The notes beneath the pieces are model-generated. The model was not told the DNA's origin, made no database searches, and saw nothing but the letters and a program-made list of their open reading frames with translations. 64,000 bases of DNA from Alcanivorax sp. (GTDB lineage: Bacteria > Pseudomonadota > Gammaproteobacteria > Pseudomonadales > Alcanivoracaceae), in assembly GCA_017794945.1 (NCBI GenBank), contig CP051239.1:1178001-1242000 (forward strand). Direction: 5' to 3'. Position 1 is the stretch's first letter; each line of letters begins with the position of its first letter. Shown here piece by piece: positions 25,593 through 33,852 of this stretch. The position numbers and the translations under genes were made by a program.

Positions 25593-26375
25593 ATGAAACT
25601 AAAAAACGCCGTGGCTCTGATCACCGGTTCGTCTTCCGGCATCGGCGCCGCCACCGCCCGTCTGTTCGCGGAGCAGGGCTGCCACGTAGTGATCAATTAC
25701 AGCCGTAACGAAGAGGGCGCCCGCGCCGTGGCCAAGGATTGCGAGGCGTTCGGCGTCCGCACCCTGGTTCAGCAGGCGGACGTGTCCGACGACACCCAGT
25801 GCCAGACCCTGGTGGAAGCCACCCTGGCGGAATTCGGCCGACTGGATGTGCTGGTCAATAACGCCGGCACCACCAAGTTCTGCGCCCACCAGGACCTGGA
25901 TGGTCTGAGCAAGGACGATTTCCTGCACCTCTACGCGGTGAACACCGTGGGGCCCTACCAGATGACCCGCGCCGCCGAGAAAGCGCTGCGCCAGGCGGGC
26001 ACCGCCCAGGTGGTCAACATGGCCTCCATCGCCGGCCTCGCCGGGGTGGGCAGCTCCATCGCCTACGCCGCTTCCAAGGGCGCGCTGCTGACGATGACCA
26101 AATCCCTGGCCCGGGTGCTGGGCCCGGAGATCCGCGTCAACGCCATCTGCCCGGGCTTCGTGCAGGGCGAATGGCTGGAGAAAGGGCTGGGCAAGGAGGC
26201 TTACGCCAACCTGCTGGCCAAGACCAAGGCCGGCGCCGCCCTGAACGACGCCGCCTCCCCGGAAACCGTGGCCCAGGCGGTGCTGGGGCTGGTGATCGGC
26301 GGCGACCTGACCACCGGCGAAGCGATCCTGGTGGACGGCGGCAGCCACCTCAATGCCAGCGGCGTGCGCCGCTAA
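25593..26375 (+). CDS. Short-chain dehydrogenase/reductase (FabG-like)
   Basis: 260-aa classical SDR. The nucleotide loop is ITGSSSGIGAATARLF, with Asn motif LVNNAGTT, catalytic Ser in VVNMASIAGL and YAASK active site. The C-terminal GEAILVDGGSHL fits a FabG-type enoyl or oxidoreductase. An NADPH preference is possible because Arg follows the second strand (NYSRNEEG). The substrate is unknown. It ends at the hairpin at 26398-26421. Confidence 0.86.
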   Translation: MKLKNAVALITGSSSGIGAATARLFAEQGCHVVINYSRNEEGARAVAKDCEAFGVRTLVQQADVSDDTQCQTLVEATLAEFGRLDVLVNNAGTTKFCAHQDLDGLSKDDFLHLYAVNTVGPYQMTRAAEKALRQAGTAQVVNMASIAGLAGVGSSIAYAASKGALLTMTKSLARVLGPEIRVNAICPGFVQGEWLEKGLGKEAYANLLAKTKAGAALNDAASPETVAQAVLGLVIGGDLTTGEAILVDGGSHLNASGVRR

Positions 26376-26394
26376 CTCCTCCCACCGCTTTAAC

Positions 26395-26426
26395 TTGACC
26401 CCGGGGCTGCCCCGGGGTTTTATAGT
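26395..26426 (+). promoter_or_regulatory. Hairpin that could be terminator and MerR/CueR-type promoter
   Basis: The dyad ACCCCGGGG-CTG-CCCCGGGGT (26398-26418) is followed by TTTTATA, so it would terminate the SDR transcript. The same bases form the spacer between a -35 TTGACC (26395-26400) and a -10 TATAGT (26421-26426), 20 bp apart, as in ZntR/CueR-class promoters. A start six to eight bases past the -10 would fall on the ATG at 26433. Both readings are compatible. Confidence 0.55.
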
Positions 26427-26432
26427 TCTACT

Positions 26433-26804
26433 ATGAATTCATCACTGCGGTCCCGCCCTGGTTTTCTGATTCTGCTGCTCTGGCTGGCGGGCGGGCTGCT
26501 GTGGTCGCCGGTACAGGCGGCCCACGTAATGGCGGGGCCGGCACACGGCACCACCAGTGAAATGCCGTGCGCGGGCGCGCAAGCCGGAAGTGCCAGCGTT
26601 CAGATCCATTGCCAGGGCAACGCCCACGATAGCGCGCCCTGCTCTTGCACCCAGGCCTGCCAGGCCAACGGCATGCCGGCCAGCCTGGCGCCGGCGCGAC
26701 CGCCCCTGGTCACCCCCAGGCGTCACATCGCCCGCGCCGGCGAGCGGCTCGCCGGCTTCCACGCCTCCCCCTGGCGGCCACCGTCCGCACTACTCCCGAT
26801 TTAA
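26433..26804 (+). CDS. Small exported Cys-rich protein ahead of copA
   Basis: 123 aa with a signal peptide (FLILLLWLAGGLLWSPVQA). A short mature region has four Cys and several His (EMPCAGAQ, IHCQGNAHDSAPCSCTQACQ), and a Pro/Arg-rich tail follows. No Shine-Dalgarno precedes the ATG, which sits at the predicted transcription start, so the message may be leaderless. It lies 50 bp before the CopA gene. A copper-binding periplasmic role is inferred. I recognise no family with certainty. Confidence 0.6.
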   Translation: MNSSLRSRPGFLILLLWLAGGLLWSPVQAAHVMAGPAHGTTSEMPCAGAQAGSASVQIHCQGNAHDSAPCSCTQACQANGMPASLAPARPPLVTPRRHIARAGERLAGFHASPWRPPSALLPI

Positions 26805-26854
26805 AAGGTTCCATGCGCCCGTGGGCGCACCTCTTTCTATTCAGGAGTCGTGAC

Positions 26855-28759
26855 ATGACCACTTCACCTCTTATGGGGCGTCGTCGCTTCGTCCAGGGTC
26901 TGGCCCTGGGCACCGGCGCTCTCGGCATCGGCGGGCTCGGCATGAGCCCCGCCAAACTGCTCGCCAGCCAGGGCCAGACCGGCGCCGCCACGCTTAGCGG
27001 CAACACGTTCAACCTGGCGATCGGCGGTGCCGATGTGAATCTCACCGGCACCACGCGCCCGGCCACGCTGGTCAACGGCAGCCTGCCTGCGCCCACCCTG
27101 CGCTGGCGGGAAGGCGACACCGTAACGCTTAACGTCACCAACTACTTGCCGGAAACCAGCTCCATCCACTGGCACGGGCTGCTGCTGCCCTTTCAGATGG
27201 ACGGCGTGCCCGGGCTGTCGTTCGACGGCATCGCGCCCGGCGAGACCTTCACTTACCGCTTTCCGATCAAACAAAACGGCACCTACTGGTATCACAGCCA
27301 TTCCCGTTTCCAGGAGCAAAGCGGGGTCTACGGCGCTATCGTCATTGATCCCGCCGAGGCGGACCCGGAACCGGTGGATCGGGACTACGTGATGGTGCTG
27401 TCCGACTGGAGCGACGAAAAACCCGAGCAAATCTACGCCACCCTTAAAAAGCTCAGCCACTACTACAACTTCAACGAGCGCACGATCTTCGACACGCTGC
27501 GCGACTTCCGTGAAAAAGGCGTGGTGCAAACGCTCAAGGACCGGCACATGTGGAACACCATGCGCATGAGCCAGAGCGACCTCGCCGACGTCACCGGCTA
27601 TACCTATACCTACCTGCTTAACGGTCGCAGCCCGAACGCCAACTGGACCGGTCTGTTCAAACCCGGCGAACGAGTGAAGCTGCGCTTCGTCAACGCCAGC
27701 GCCATGACGTTCTTCGATATTCGCATCCCCGGCCTGGATATGACCGTGGTGGCTATGGACGGGCAGCCGGTGAAACCGGTGCGCTTCCATGAATGCCGGC
27801 TGGGCGTGGCGGAAACCATCGATGTGATCGTCACCCCCGAGAAAAAGCAAGCGTTCACCGTGTTCGCGCAAAGCATCGACCGCTCCGGCTTCGCGCGCGG
27901 CACCCTCACCCCCGACCCGGCCATGAGCGCGGCCGTGCCGGAGATGGACCCGCCGCCGCTGTTGGGGCACACCGAAATGGGTATGGGCGGCATGGCCGGC
28001 ATGAACCATGGCGACATGGAAGGCATGAACCACGGTGCGATGGATCACGGCAAGATGGACCATGGCGCCATGAAGGGCATGCAGCACGACGACATGGGTC
28101 ACGGTGGTATGAAACATGCCGGGATGCAGCATAAAGGCATGCAGCACGACGGCGACCACAAGGTGCCGTTCGCGTTCGTGGCGGATAACCCGGATCTGGC
28201 GCCGCGCACCAGCGCCGTCCAGCATCTGGATTCCGAATACGGGCCGGGCGTGGACATGCGCGCCATGGCGCCGGCGGCAATGCTCGACGATCCCGGCATC
28301 GGCCTGCGCGAACGCGACTGGAAGGTCCTCACCTACGCGGACATGGAGACCGCCGGCGGCCCGCCGGACAGCCTGATGCCGGACCGGGAAATCGTGCTGC
28401 ACCTGACGGGCAACATGAGCCGCTATATGTGGAGCTTCAACGGCATCAAGTTCGCCGATGCCGTGCCGCTGGAGCTGTACCACGGCGAGCGGGCGCGCAT
28501 CACCCTGGTCAACGACACCATGATGACCCACCCGATTCACCTGCACGGCCTGTGGAGCGACCTGGAACTGGGCGGCGGGCGACTGCTGCGCAAGCACACC
28601 ATCACCGTGAAACCCGGCGAGAAACTCAGCTACCTGGTGCGCGCCGATGCCACCGGACGCTGGGCCTACCACTGTCATCTGCTTTACCACATGGAGGCCG
28701 GCATGTTCCGCGAGGTGCGCGTGGTCGACAACGCAACGACGAAGGAGGCACGGTCATGA
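26855..28759 (+). CDS. copA: CopA-family multicopper oxidase
   Basis: 634-aa periplasmic copper oxidase. The Tat-type N-terminus is MGRRRFVQGLALG. Copper ligands appear as SIHWHGLL, YWYHSHSR, HPIHLHGLW and YHCHLLYHMEAGM, the full type 1/2/3 set. Residues about 375-435 form a Met/His-rich insert (repeats of M-x-H-G-x-M such as MNHGDMEGMNHGAMDHG) that binds copper. The ATG at 26855 has AGGAG upstream; longer frames to 26645 overlap the preceding gene. It overlaps copB (ATGA). It oxidises or sequesters periplasmic Cu(I). Confidence 0.94.
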   Translation: MTTSPLMGRRRFVQGLALGTGALGIGGLGMSPAKLLASQGQTGAATLSGNTFNLAIGGADVNLTGTTRPATLVNGSLPAPTLRWREGDTVTLNVTNYLPETSSIHWHGLLLPFQMDGVPGLSFDGIAPGETFTYRFPIKQNGTYWYHSHSRFQEQSGVYGAIVIDPAEADPEPVDRDYVMVLSDWSDEKPEQIYATLKKLSHYYNFNERTIFDTLRDFREKGVVQTLKDRHMWNTMRMSQSDLADVTGYTYTYLLNGRSPNANWTGLFKPGERVKLRFVNASAMTFFDIRIPGLDMTVVAMDGQPVKPVRFHECRLGVAETIDVIVTPEKKQAFTVFAQSIDRSGFARGTLTPDPAMSAAVPEMDPPPLLGHTEMGMGGMAGMNHGDMEGMNHGAMDHGKMDHGAMKGMQHDDMGHGGMKHAGMQHKGMQHDGDHKVPFAFVADNPDLAPRTSAVQHLDSEYGPGVDMRAMAPAAMLDDPGIGLRERDWKVLTYADMETAGGPPDSLMPDREIVLHLTGNMSRYMWSFNGIKFADAVPLELYHGERARITLVNDTMMTHPIHLHGLWSDLELGGGRLLRKHTITVKPGEKLSYLVRADATGRWAYHCHLLYHMEAGMFREVRVVDNATTKEARS

Positions 28760-29472
28760 AACAGACACATCTGATAACCGCCGCTGCTTTGCTAGCACTG
28801 TCACCCTTGGTTCAGGCGGTGGACAAGCACGAGCCGGCGTTCAGCCGTGTGATCGTCGATGAGTTCGAAGCCCGCGACGCCGATGAAGGCACCGTGGCCG
28901 CCTGGGAAGCCGCCGCCTGGTACGGCGGCGACCTGAACAAGCTCTATCTCAGCACCGAAGGCGAACGCCTGATGGACAACGGCGGCGAAACCGAAGGCTT
29001 CGAGACCCGGGTTGCCTGGAACCGAGCCTTCGCACCGTTCTGGGACTGGCAGCTCGGCGCCCGCCGGGACTGGCAGCCGGACGATCCGAACCGGGACTGG
29101 GCCAGTTTCGGGGTTCAAGGGCTGGCGCCCTATCTGTTCGAAAGCGAGGCCACCCTGTTCGTCGGTGAGGAAGGACTCACCAACCTGAGGTTGGAGGCGG
29201 AATACGAAATTCTGTTTACCCAGAAGCTGATCCTGGTGCCGGCGGTGGAAGCCAACTTTTACGGCAAGGAAGATGAAGAACTCGGCATCGGCGAAGGTCT
29301 CACGGACATCGAAGCCGGTCTGCGACTGCGCTACGAGATCCGCCGCGAGTTCGCGCCCTATATCGGCGTGAACTGGGAACGGCAGTTCGGTGATACCGCC
29401 GCCAAAACCCGTGGCGCTGGAGACGACGTTTCCGAGACCACGCTGGTGGCCGGTGTTCGCTTCTGGTTCTAG
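28756..29472 (+). CDS. copB: CopB-like outer-membrane copper resistance protein
   Basis: 238 aa with a signal peptide (MKQTHLITAAALLALSPLVQ), then antiparallel barrel-like strands (FETRVAWNRAFAPFWDWQLG, FAPYIGVNWERQFG) and the C-terminal aromatic anchor TTLVAGVRFWF. The Met/His-rich N-terminal domain of longer CopB proteins is missing, so this is the minimal form. It starts in the last codons of copA, so translation is coupled. It probably works with CopA at the outer membrane. Confidence 0.88.
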   Translation: MKQTHLITAAALLALSPLVQAVDKHEPAFSRVIVDEFEARDADEGTVAAWEAAAWYGGDLNKLYLSTEGERLMDNGGETEGFETRVAWNRAFAPFWDWQLGARRDWQPDDPNRDWASFGVQGLAPYLFESEATLFVGEEGLTNLRLEAEYEILFTQKLILVPAVEANFYGKEDEELGIGEGLTDIEAGLRLRYEIRREFAPYIGVNWERQFGDTAAKTRGAGDDVSETTLVAGVRFWF

Positions 29473-29566
29473 CCCTCGGGCGCCGTCGAGCCCCGATTAA
29501 CGGATGCTCGGCGGCGCACCCTTTCACCACAAGACATTACCGCAAATGCACATCCGAGGAGCGTTT

Positions 29567-30133
29567 ATGAAAACATTAAAAGCGTGGTCGGTGCTGGTGG
29601 CCCTGTTGCTGTTGGGCGCGGGCGTGTTTGTTGTCAGCGGCGCCTACAATTTCGCGGCCGATGAGCCGCACTGGTCGGCCACCGAGGCGTTGATCGGCTA
29701 TGCCCGCCATCGCTCGGTGGATGCCCGGGCGGAGGACATAACGGTCCCCGGGGACCTCTCCGACCCCGCTCGCGTGGCTGCGGGCGCGGAACAATACCAA
29801 GCCATGTGCGTCGGCTGCCACCTGGCGCCGGGCCAAGGCAGCGGCGCCATGCGCGACGGGCTCTATCCACAACCACCGGACCTGACCGATCACGGCATCC
29901 ATGACCCGCGCCGCGCATTCTGGACGATCAAACACGGCATTAAAATGAGCGGCATGCCGGCCTGGGGCCCCAGCCACGACGACGAGACACTCTGGGACAT
30001 CGTGGCGCTATTGCATGTCCTGCCGGACATGTCCGAATCGCAATGGGCTAACCTGACCGGCGGTGACGGCGAGCACGCGACAACGCCGTCAGGGCACGGG
30101 CACAACCACGGAGGCAGCGGGCACGCGCATTAA
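29567..30133 (+). CDS. c-type cytochrome with His-rich tail
   Basis: 188-aa exported or membrane-anchored cytochrome. An N-terminal helix (WSVLVALLLLGAGVFVV) is followed by heme-binding C81-C84-H85 (MCVGCH) and a probable distal Met in IKMSGMPAWGP. The C-terminus is His-rich (GHGHNHGGSGHAH). The ATG at 29567 has GAGGAG upstream. It lies 94 bp downstream of copB and is probably part of the copper cluster, where it may take electrons from or bind copper for CopA. The His tail is not a general feature of this cytochrome type. Confidence 0.84.
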   Translation: MKTLKAWSVLVALLLLGAGVFVVSGAYNFAADEPHWSATEALIGYARHRSVDARAEDITVPGDLSDPARVAAGAEQYQAMCVGCHLAPGQGSGAMRDGLYPQPPDLTDHGIHDPRRAFWTIKHGIKMSGMPAWGPSHDDETLWDIVALLHVLPDMSESQWANLTGGDGEHATTPSGHGHNHGGSGHAH

Positions 30134-30139
30134 CGCCGG

Positions 30140-30778
30140 TCAACCGTTGTAGCTGTCCGCTTCCAGGGTGCGCAGCTCCGGGTTGTTGTTCACACCCAGG
30201 TCCAGGTCGCTGAGCTTGCCGTTGGCGATGGAGTAGATCCAGCCGTGGATACTCAGCGGCTGCTCGCGGCGCCAAGCTTCCTGGACCACGGTGGTGTTGG
30301 CCACGTTGATCACCTGGCGGGCCACGTTCAGCTCGCACATGCGATCCAGGCGGGCACCGTCGTCCGGCAGTTCGGCCAGGGCCTTGCGGTTGCGCAGGTA
30401 AAGCTCGCGCACCTGGCGCAGCCAGTTGTCGATCAGCCCGTGGGGTTGATCCTCGGTGGCGGCACGCACGCCGCCGCAGCCGTAATGGCCGACCACCATG
30501 ATGTGCTCCACCTTGAGCACATCCACGGCGAACTGCAGCACGGACAGCAGGTTGAGGTCGGTGTGATTGACCAGGTTGGCCACGTTGCGGTGCACGAACA
30601 GTTCGCCGGGCATCAGGCCGACGATCTGGTTGGCGGGCACCCGGGAATCGGCACAGCCGATCCATAGAAAACGGGGGCTTTGCTGGCCCTCCAGCTGTTT
30701 GAAGAAGCCAGGTTGGTTCTGTTCGGTCCGGTGACGCCACTCGTCATTGTTGGCAAAAAGTTCTGGAAGGGTCTTCAC
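30140..30778 (-). CDS. can: Beta-class carbonic anhydrase
   Basis: 212 aa. The zinc site C42, H98 and C101 with the D44/R46 dyad is visible in IGCADSRVP and VGHYGCGGV. It hydrates CO2 in the cytoplasm. The start is a GTG at 30778, with GGGAG seven bases before it. An ATG in the longer open frame (to 31042) lies far upstream and would add a non-homologous N-terminus. The gene converges on the cytochrome gene and is divergent from the SlyD gene. The 30779-31022 interval holds both promoters but no clear motif. Confidence 0.9.
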   Translation of the reverse strand: MKTLPELFANNDEWRHRTEQNQPGFFKQLEGQQSPRFLWIGCADSRVPANQIVGLMPGELFVHRNVANLVNHTDLNLLSVLQFAVDVLKVEHIMVVGHYGCGGVRAATEDQPHGLIDNWLRQVRELYLRNRKALAELPDDGARLDRMCELNVARQVINVANTTVVQEAWRREQPLSIHGWIYSIANGKLSDLDLGVNNNPELRTLEADSYNG

Positions 30779-31022
30779 GGTTGCGCTCCCTGTATCGGAA
30801 TCCGCCCATTCAAGGCGCCGTCTATGATGCCGCAACGGCGCCGCCGTGCAACGGTAAAAGTCTTTCAAAACCTTAGCATTACGGCCCCGGCCGGTCATTT
30901 CGCGCCAGTTGCCACGGCCCACGGCCGCCGCCGCGTTGGTCAAGCCCTCGACGGGGCTGTTACCATTACGGGCATCCGAGACGCCCAGCGTCGGACATTC
31001 ATCAACCCCAAAAGGGCGCCCA

Positions 31023-31511
31023 ATGCAAATCGCAGAGAACACCGTAGTGGCTTTCCACTACACCCTGACCAACGAAGCGGGCCAGACCATCGACTCTTCG
31101 CGCCAGCGTGAAGAACCGCTGAACTACCTCCACGGCCACGGCAACATCATCCCCGGCCTGGAAAAGGCGCTCGTGGGCAAGCAGGCCGGCGACAAGCTGG
31201 AAGTTACCGTGACCCCGGAAGAAGGCTACGGCGAACGCCACGAAGGCCTGATCCAGCAAGTCCCCACGTCCGCCTTTGAAGGCGCCGGTGGCGAGCTGAA
31301 GCCGGGCATGCAGTTCCAGGCGCAGACCGAAGCGGGCCAGCGCATCTTCACCATCACCGAGGTGGAAGGCGATCAGGTCACCGTGGACGGCAACCACCCG
31401 CTGGCCGGTGAGACCCTCAACTTCGACGTGGAAGTGACCGAAGTACGCGAAGCTTCCGACGAAGAGAAAGAGCACGGCCACGTGCACGGGCCCGAAGGCC
31501 ACGAGCACTAA
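31023..31511 (+). CDS. slyD: FKBP-type peptidyl-prolyl isomerase, SlyD-like
   Basis: 162-aa cytoplasmic prolyl isomerase/chaperone. The FKBP core starts MQIAENTVVAFHYTLTNEAG and includes GNIIPGLEKALVG. The IF domain follows (EEGYGERHEGLIQQVP to TVDGNHPLAGETLNFDVEV). The short His tail GHVHGPEGHEH binds metal, as in SlyD of other bacteria. The ATG at 31023 matches the family start; longer frames reach 30909. It is followed by a strong bidirectional terminator. Confidence 0.91.
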   Translation: MQIAENTVVAFHYTLTNEAGQTIDSSRQREEPLNYLHGHGNIIPGLEKALVGKQAGDKLEVTVTPEEGYGERHEGLIQQVPTSAFEGAGGELKPGMQFQAQTEAGQRIFTITEVEGDQVTVDGNHPLAGETLNFDVEVTEVREASDEEKEHGHVHGPEGHEH

Positions 31512-31520
31512 GCACGACCG

Positions 31521-31550
31521 AAGCCCCACCCGCTCTCGCGGGTGGGGCTT
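31521..31550. terminator. Bidirectional terminator between slyD and the LysR gene
   Basis: A perfect 13-bp stem AAGCCCCACCCGC / GCGGGTGGGGCTT with a TCTC loop sits between convergent genes. The A/T ends give only short T runs, so it is a strong hairpin with a weak tail. Confidence 0.7.
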
Positions 31551-31551
31551 G

Positions 31552-31582
31552 TTGTGGGAGCGAGCCTGGCAAGCTCCCACAA
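31552..31582. repeat. REP-like palindrome (TTGTGGGAGC / GCTCCCACAA)
   Basis: Ten-base arms at 31552-31561 and 31573-31582 flank GAGCCTGGCAA. The arm sequence recurs at 44053-44099, also between convergent genes. It belongs to the GTGGGAGC-type REP elements common in Pseudomonas-like genomes. Confidence 0.65.
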
Positions 31583-31606
31583 GCCCGCTCCGTAGAAAGT
31601 CCGGAG

Positions 31607-32503
31607 CTAGGAAACCGCCGCCTGTACCGGCGCCCGTTCCTTTTCAAGTTCCCCCATCCCCTCCATGAACACCTCCAGAGCACGGCTCCAACTGGGCCGG
31701 GGCAAGGTCGCCAATTGCGTGGTCACGTCAGCGAACGAGGCGGGCAGCGTCAGGGTGTGCAGCTCAAAGCGTTGACGGTACTGGCGCACGGTGGACTCGG
31801 GCAGCAACGCCAGCCCCATGCCCGCGGCGACGCAGCCGACGATGGCGTCCAGACTGCCGAATTCGTGGATACGCGGCGCCGGCACCCGCTGCTCGGCGAA
31901 CAGTTTCTCAATGCTGTGCCGATACCCGCAGCCCTGACGGAACGCCAGGAACGCCGTCTGCGCCAGCGTGGCGCGGTCGGGCATGGCGTCCAGCGGGCGG
32001 TTGCTGACCAGCACCAGCCGCTCCTCGAACACCGGCCGCAGCAGCACGTCTTCTCCGACTTTTTCGCCGGTCACGAAAGCGGCGTCCAGCTGCCCGGCGC
32101 GTACCGCCTCGATCAACGCCGAGGAAGTGCCGGTGCGCAGGTGCACGGCCAGATGCGGCCAGCGCCGGCTGAAGGTGGATAACAGGCCCGGCAGGTGCAC
32201 CGCGGCGGTGGTCTCCATACTGCCCAGACGCAACTCGCCGGCGGGTTCCGCCTGCGGGTGGAAGCGCGCCACGGCGTCGTCGTGGAGCGCCACGATACGC
32301 CGCGCGTAGCTCAGCAGCTGGCGGCCGGCGGGGGTCGGCACCACCGGCGTGCGCCGCTCCAAAAGACGGGCATCGAGTTCCGTTTCCAGCTTTTTGATGT
32401 GGGCGGTAACGTTGGACTGCACGGTGTGCAGGCGCTCGGCGGCGGCGCTGAAGCTGCCGGTATCGACCACGGCGCGAAAGATTTCCAGGGAGCGGATCAA
32501 CAT
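31607..32503 (-). CDS. LysR-family transcriptional regulator
   Basis: 298 aa. N-terminal winged helix (MLIRSLEIFRAVVDTGSFSAAAERLHTVQSNVT; segment 1-60) followed by a substrate-binding domain with ELRLGSMETTAAVHLPGLLS and IVGCVAAGMGLALLPES. It is divergent from the MFS gene at 32611, 107 bp away, so it probably controls that transporter. The effector is unknown. Confidence 0.88.
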   Translation of the reverse strand: MLIRSLEIFRAVVDTGSFSAAAERLHTVQSNVTAHIKKLETELDARLLERRTPVVPTPAGRQLLSYARRIVALHDDAVARFHPQAEPAGELRLGSMETTAAVHLPGLLSTFSRRWPHLAVHLRTGTSSALIEAVRAGQLDAAFVTGEKVGEDVLLRPVFEERLVLVSNRPLDAMPDRATLAQTAFLAFRQGCGYRHSIEKLFAEQRVPAPRIHEFGSLDAIVGCVAAGMGLALLPESTVRQYRQRFELHTLTLPASFADVTTQLATLPRPSWSRALEVFMEGMGELEKERAPVQAAVS

Positions 32504-32610
32504 GGCCAGAGCTCTTCACATTTTTCGATACAGAGCATCTTAAAAAATCATTTCCAGTGATAAAAGTGCTCTGGTTAACTGGGTCGCTGATTCGATCCGC
32601 TGGAGCTTGC

Positions 32611-33783
32611 ATGACACCGCCCAATCCCTCTCTGTCGCCCGGCCGTCTGGTGCTGATGGCCGGCTCCGCCACCCTGGTGGGCATCGGCCTGGGGCGCTTC
32701 GCCTACGCCGCCCTGTTGCCGGGTGTGATCGCGGCCGGCTGGCTGAACGAGGCGGACGCCGGCTATGTGGGCGCCGCCAACTTGCTCGGCTATCTGGTGG
32801 GGGCGGTGCTGGCCAGCCGCGTCAGCCGCTGGTTCGGCCCCACCCGGGTGATCAAGGCGTCCGTGCTGCTGGTGGGTCTGGGGTTCCTGGCCAGCGCCTG
32901 GGCGGCGCCGGTCTGGTGGTTCAGCCTGTGGCGTTTCGTGGCCGGGGTCACCGGCGCCTTTCTGATGGTGATCGCGCCGTCGCTGATCGCCTCCCAGTTG
33001 CCGGAATCCATGCGCAAGCGCGGCACCACCTGGATCTTCGCCGGCGTCGGCCTGGGGGTGCTGTTCTCCGCCACCCTGGTGCCGCTGCTGATCACCCAGG
33101 GGCTGGCGCTGGCCTGGGTCGGCCTGGCGGCGGCCTGCGTGGTGCCCACCCTGCTGGTGTGGCGGGCTTGGCCGGCCATGCCCACCGTGGCGGAGGCCCC
33201 CGCCAACGGTAACGGCGCCGGTATTCTTCTGATCATGTTGTACGCCGCCTACCTGATGGACGCGGTGGGCTTCGTGCCGCATACGGTGTTCTGGGTCGAT
33301 TACCTGGAACGCTACCGGGAATTCGGCACCTGGGCCGCCGCCGGCCAGTGGGCGGTGTTCGCCTTCGGCGCGATCAGCGGCCCGTTCCTGGCCGGCGCCG
33401 CCGCCCGGCGCCTGGGCTGGCACTGGACCCTGATCGGCGCGCTCTCCTGCAAGGGGCTGGCGGTGATGCTGCCGATGCTGCTGCCCGGCCTGGCGGTGGT
33501 GACGCTGTCCTCGTTCGTGGTCGGCGCCATGATTCCGGCCATGGTGGCCGGCACCATGGGCCGGGTGGCCGAGCTGGTGCCGGCGCATCGGGCCACCCAC
33601 GCCTGGGGCCGCGCCACCGCGCTGTTCGCGGTGGGCCAGGCCGGTGCCGCCTACGCCATGGCGACGCTGTACGCCCACCCCAGCGGCGGGCCGCTGATCT
33701 TCGAGATCGGCGGCACGGTGCTGCTGTGCGCCGCTCTGGTAGTGTTCTGTTCCGGGTTTCTGGCCCGCCGGGCTGGAACTTAG
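32611..33783 (+). CDS. YbfB/YjiJ-family MFS transporter
   Basis: 390-aa 12-helix permease. The family is indicated by the N-terminal LVGIGLGRFAYAALLPGVI and the following GYVGAANLLGYLVGAVLAS. The ATG at 32611 has GGAG upstream; the open frame begins at 32557. Divergent from the LysR gene, which likely regulates it. The substrate is unknown; a drug or metabolite exporter is most plausible. Confidence 0.85.
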   Translation: MTPPNPSLSPGRLVLMAGSATLVGIGLGRFAYAALLPGVIAAGWLNEADAGYVGAANLLGYLVGAVLASRVSRWFGPTRVIKASVLLVGLGFLASAWAAPVWWFSLWRFVAGVTGAFLMVIAPSLIASQLPESMRKRGTTWIFAGVGLGVLFSATLVPLLITQGLALAWVGLAAACVVPTLLVWRAWPAMPTVAEAPANGNGAGILLIMLYAAYLMDAVGFVPHTVFWVDYLERYREFGTWAAAGQWAVFAFGAISGPFLAGAAARRLGWHWTLIGALSCKGLAVMLPMLLPGLAVVTLSSFVVGAMIPAMVAGTMGRVAELVPAHRATHAWGRATALFAVGQAGAAYAMATLYAHPSGGPLIFEIGGTVLLCAALVVFCSGFLARRAGT

Positions 33784-33852
33784 CCGCGCTCCGGCGTTCT
33801 ATTCGCAGAGCGGTCACCGGCCCCGGTGGCGAACCAACACGGAGAGGACGAC

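Noticed and set aside
27976..28160. Short tandem-like repeats in the copA insert considered as a repeat array
   Set aside because: The units are in-frame Met/His codons inside CopA with no spacers of constant length, so they are coding repeats, not a CRISPR or satellite.
26864..28690. 608-codon open frame opposite copA
   Set aside because: It is antisense to a gene with full copper-ligand motifs and its translation is low-complexity His/Val/Gly, typical of a GC-rich shadow.
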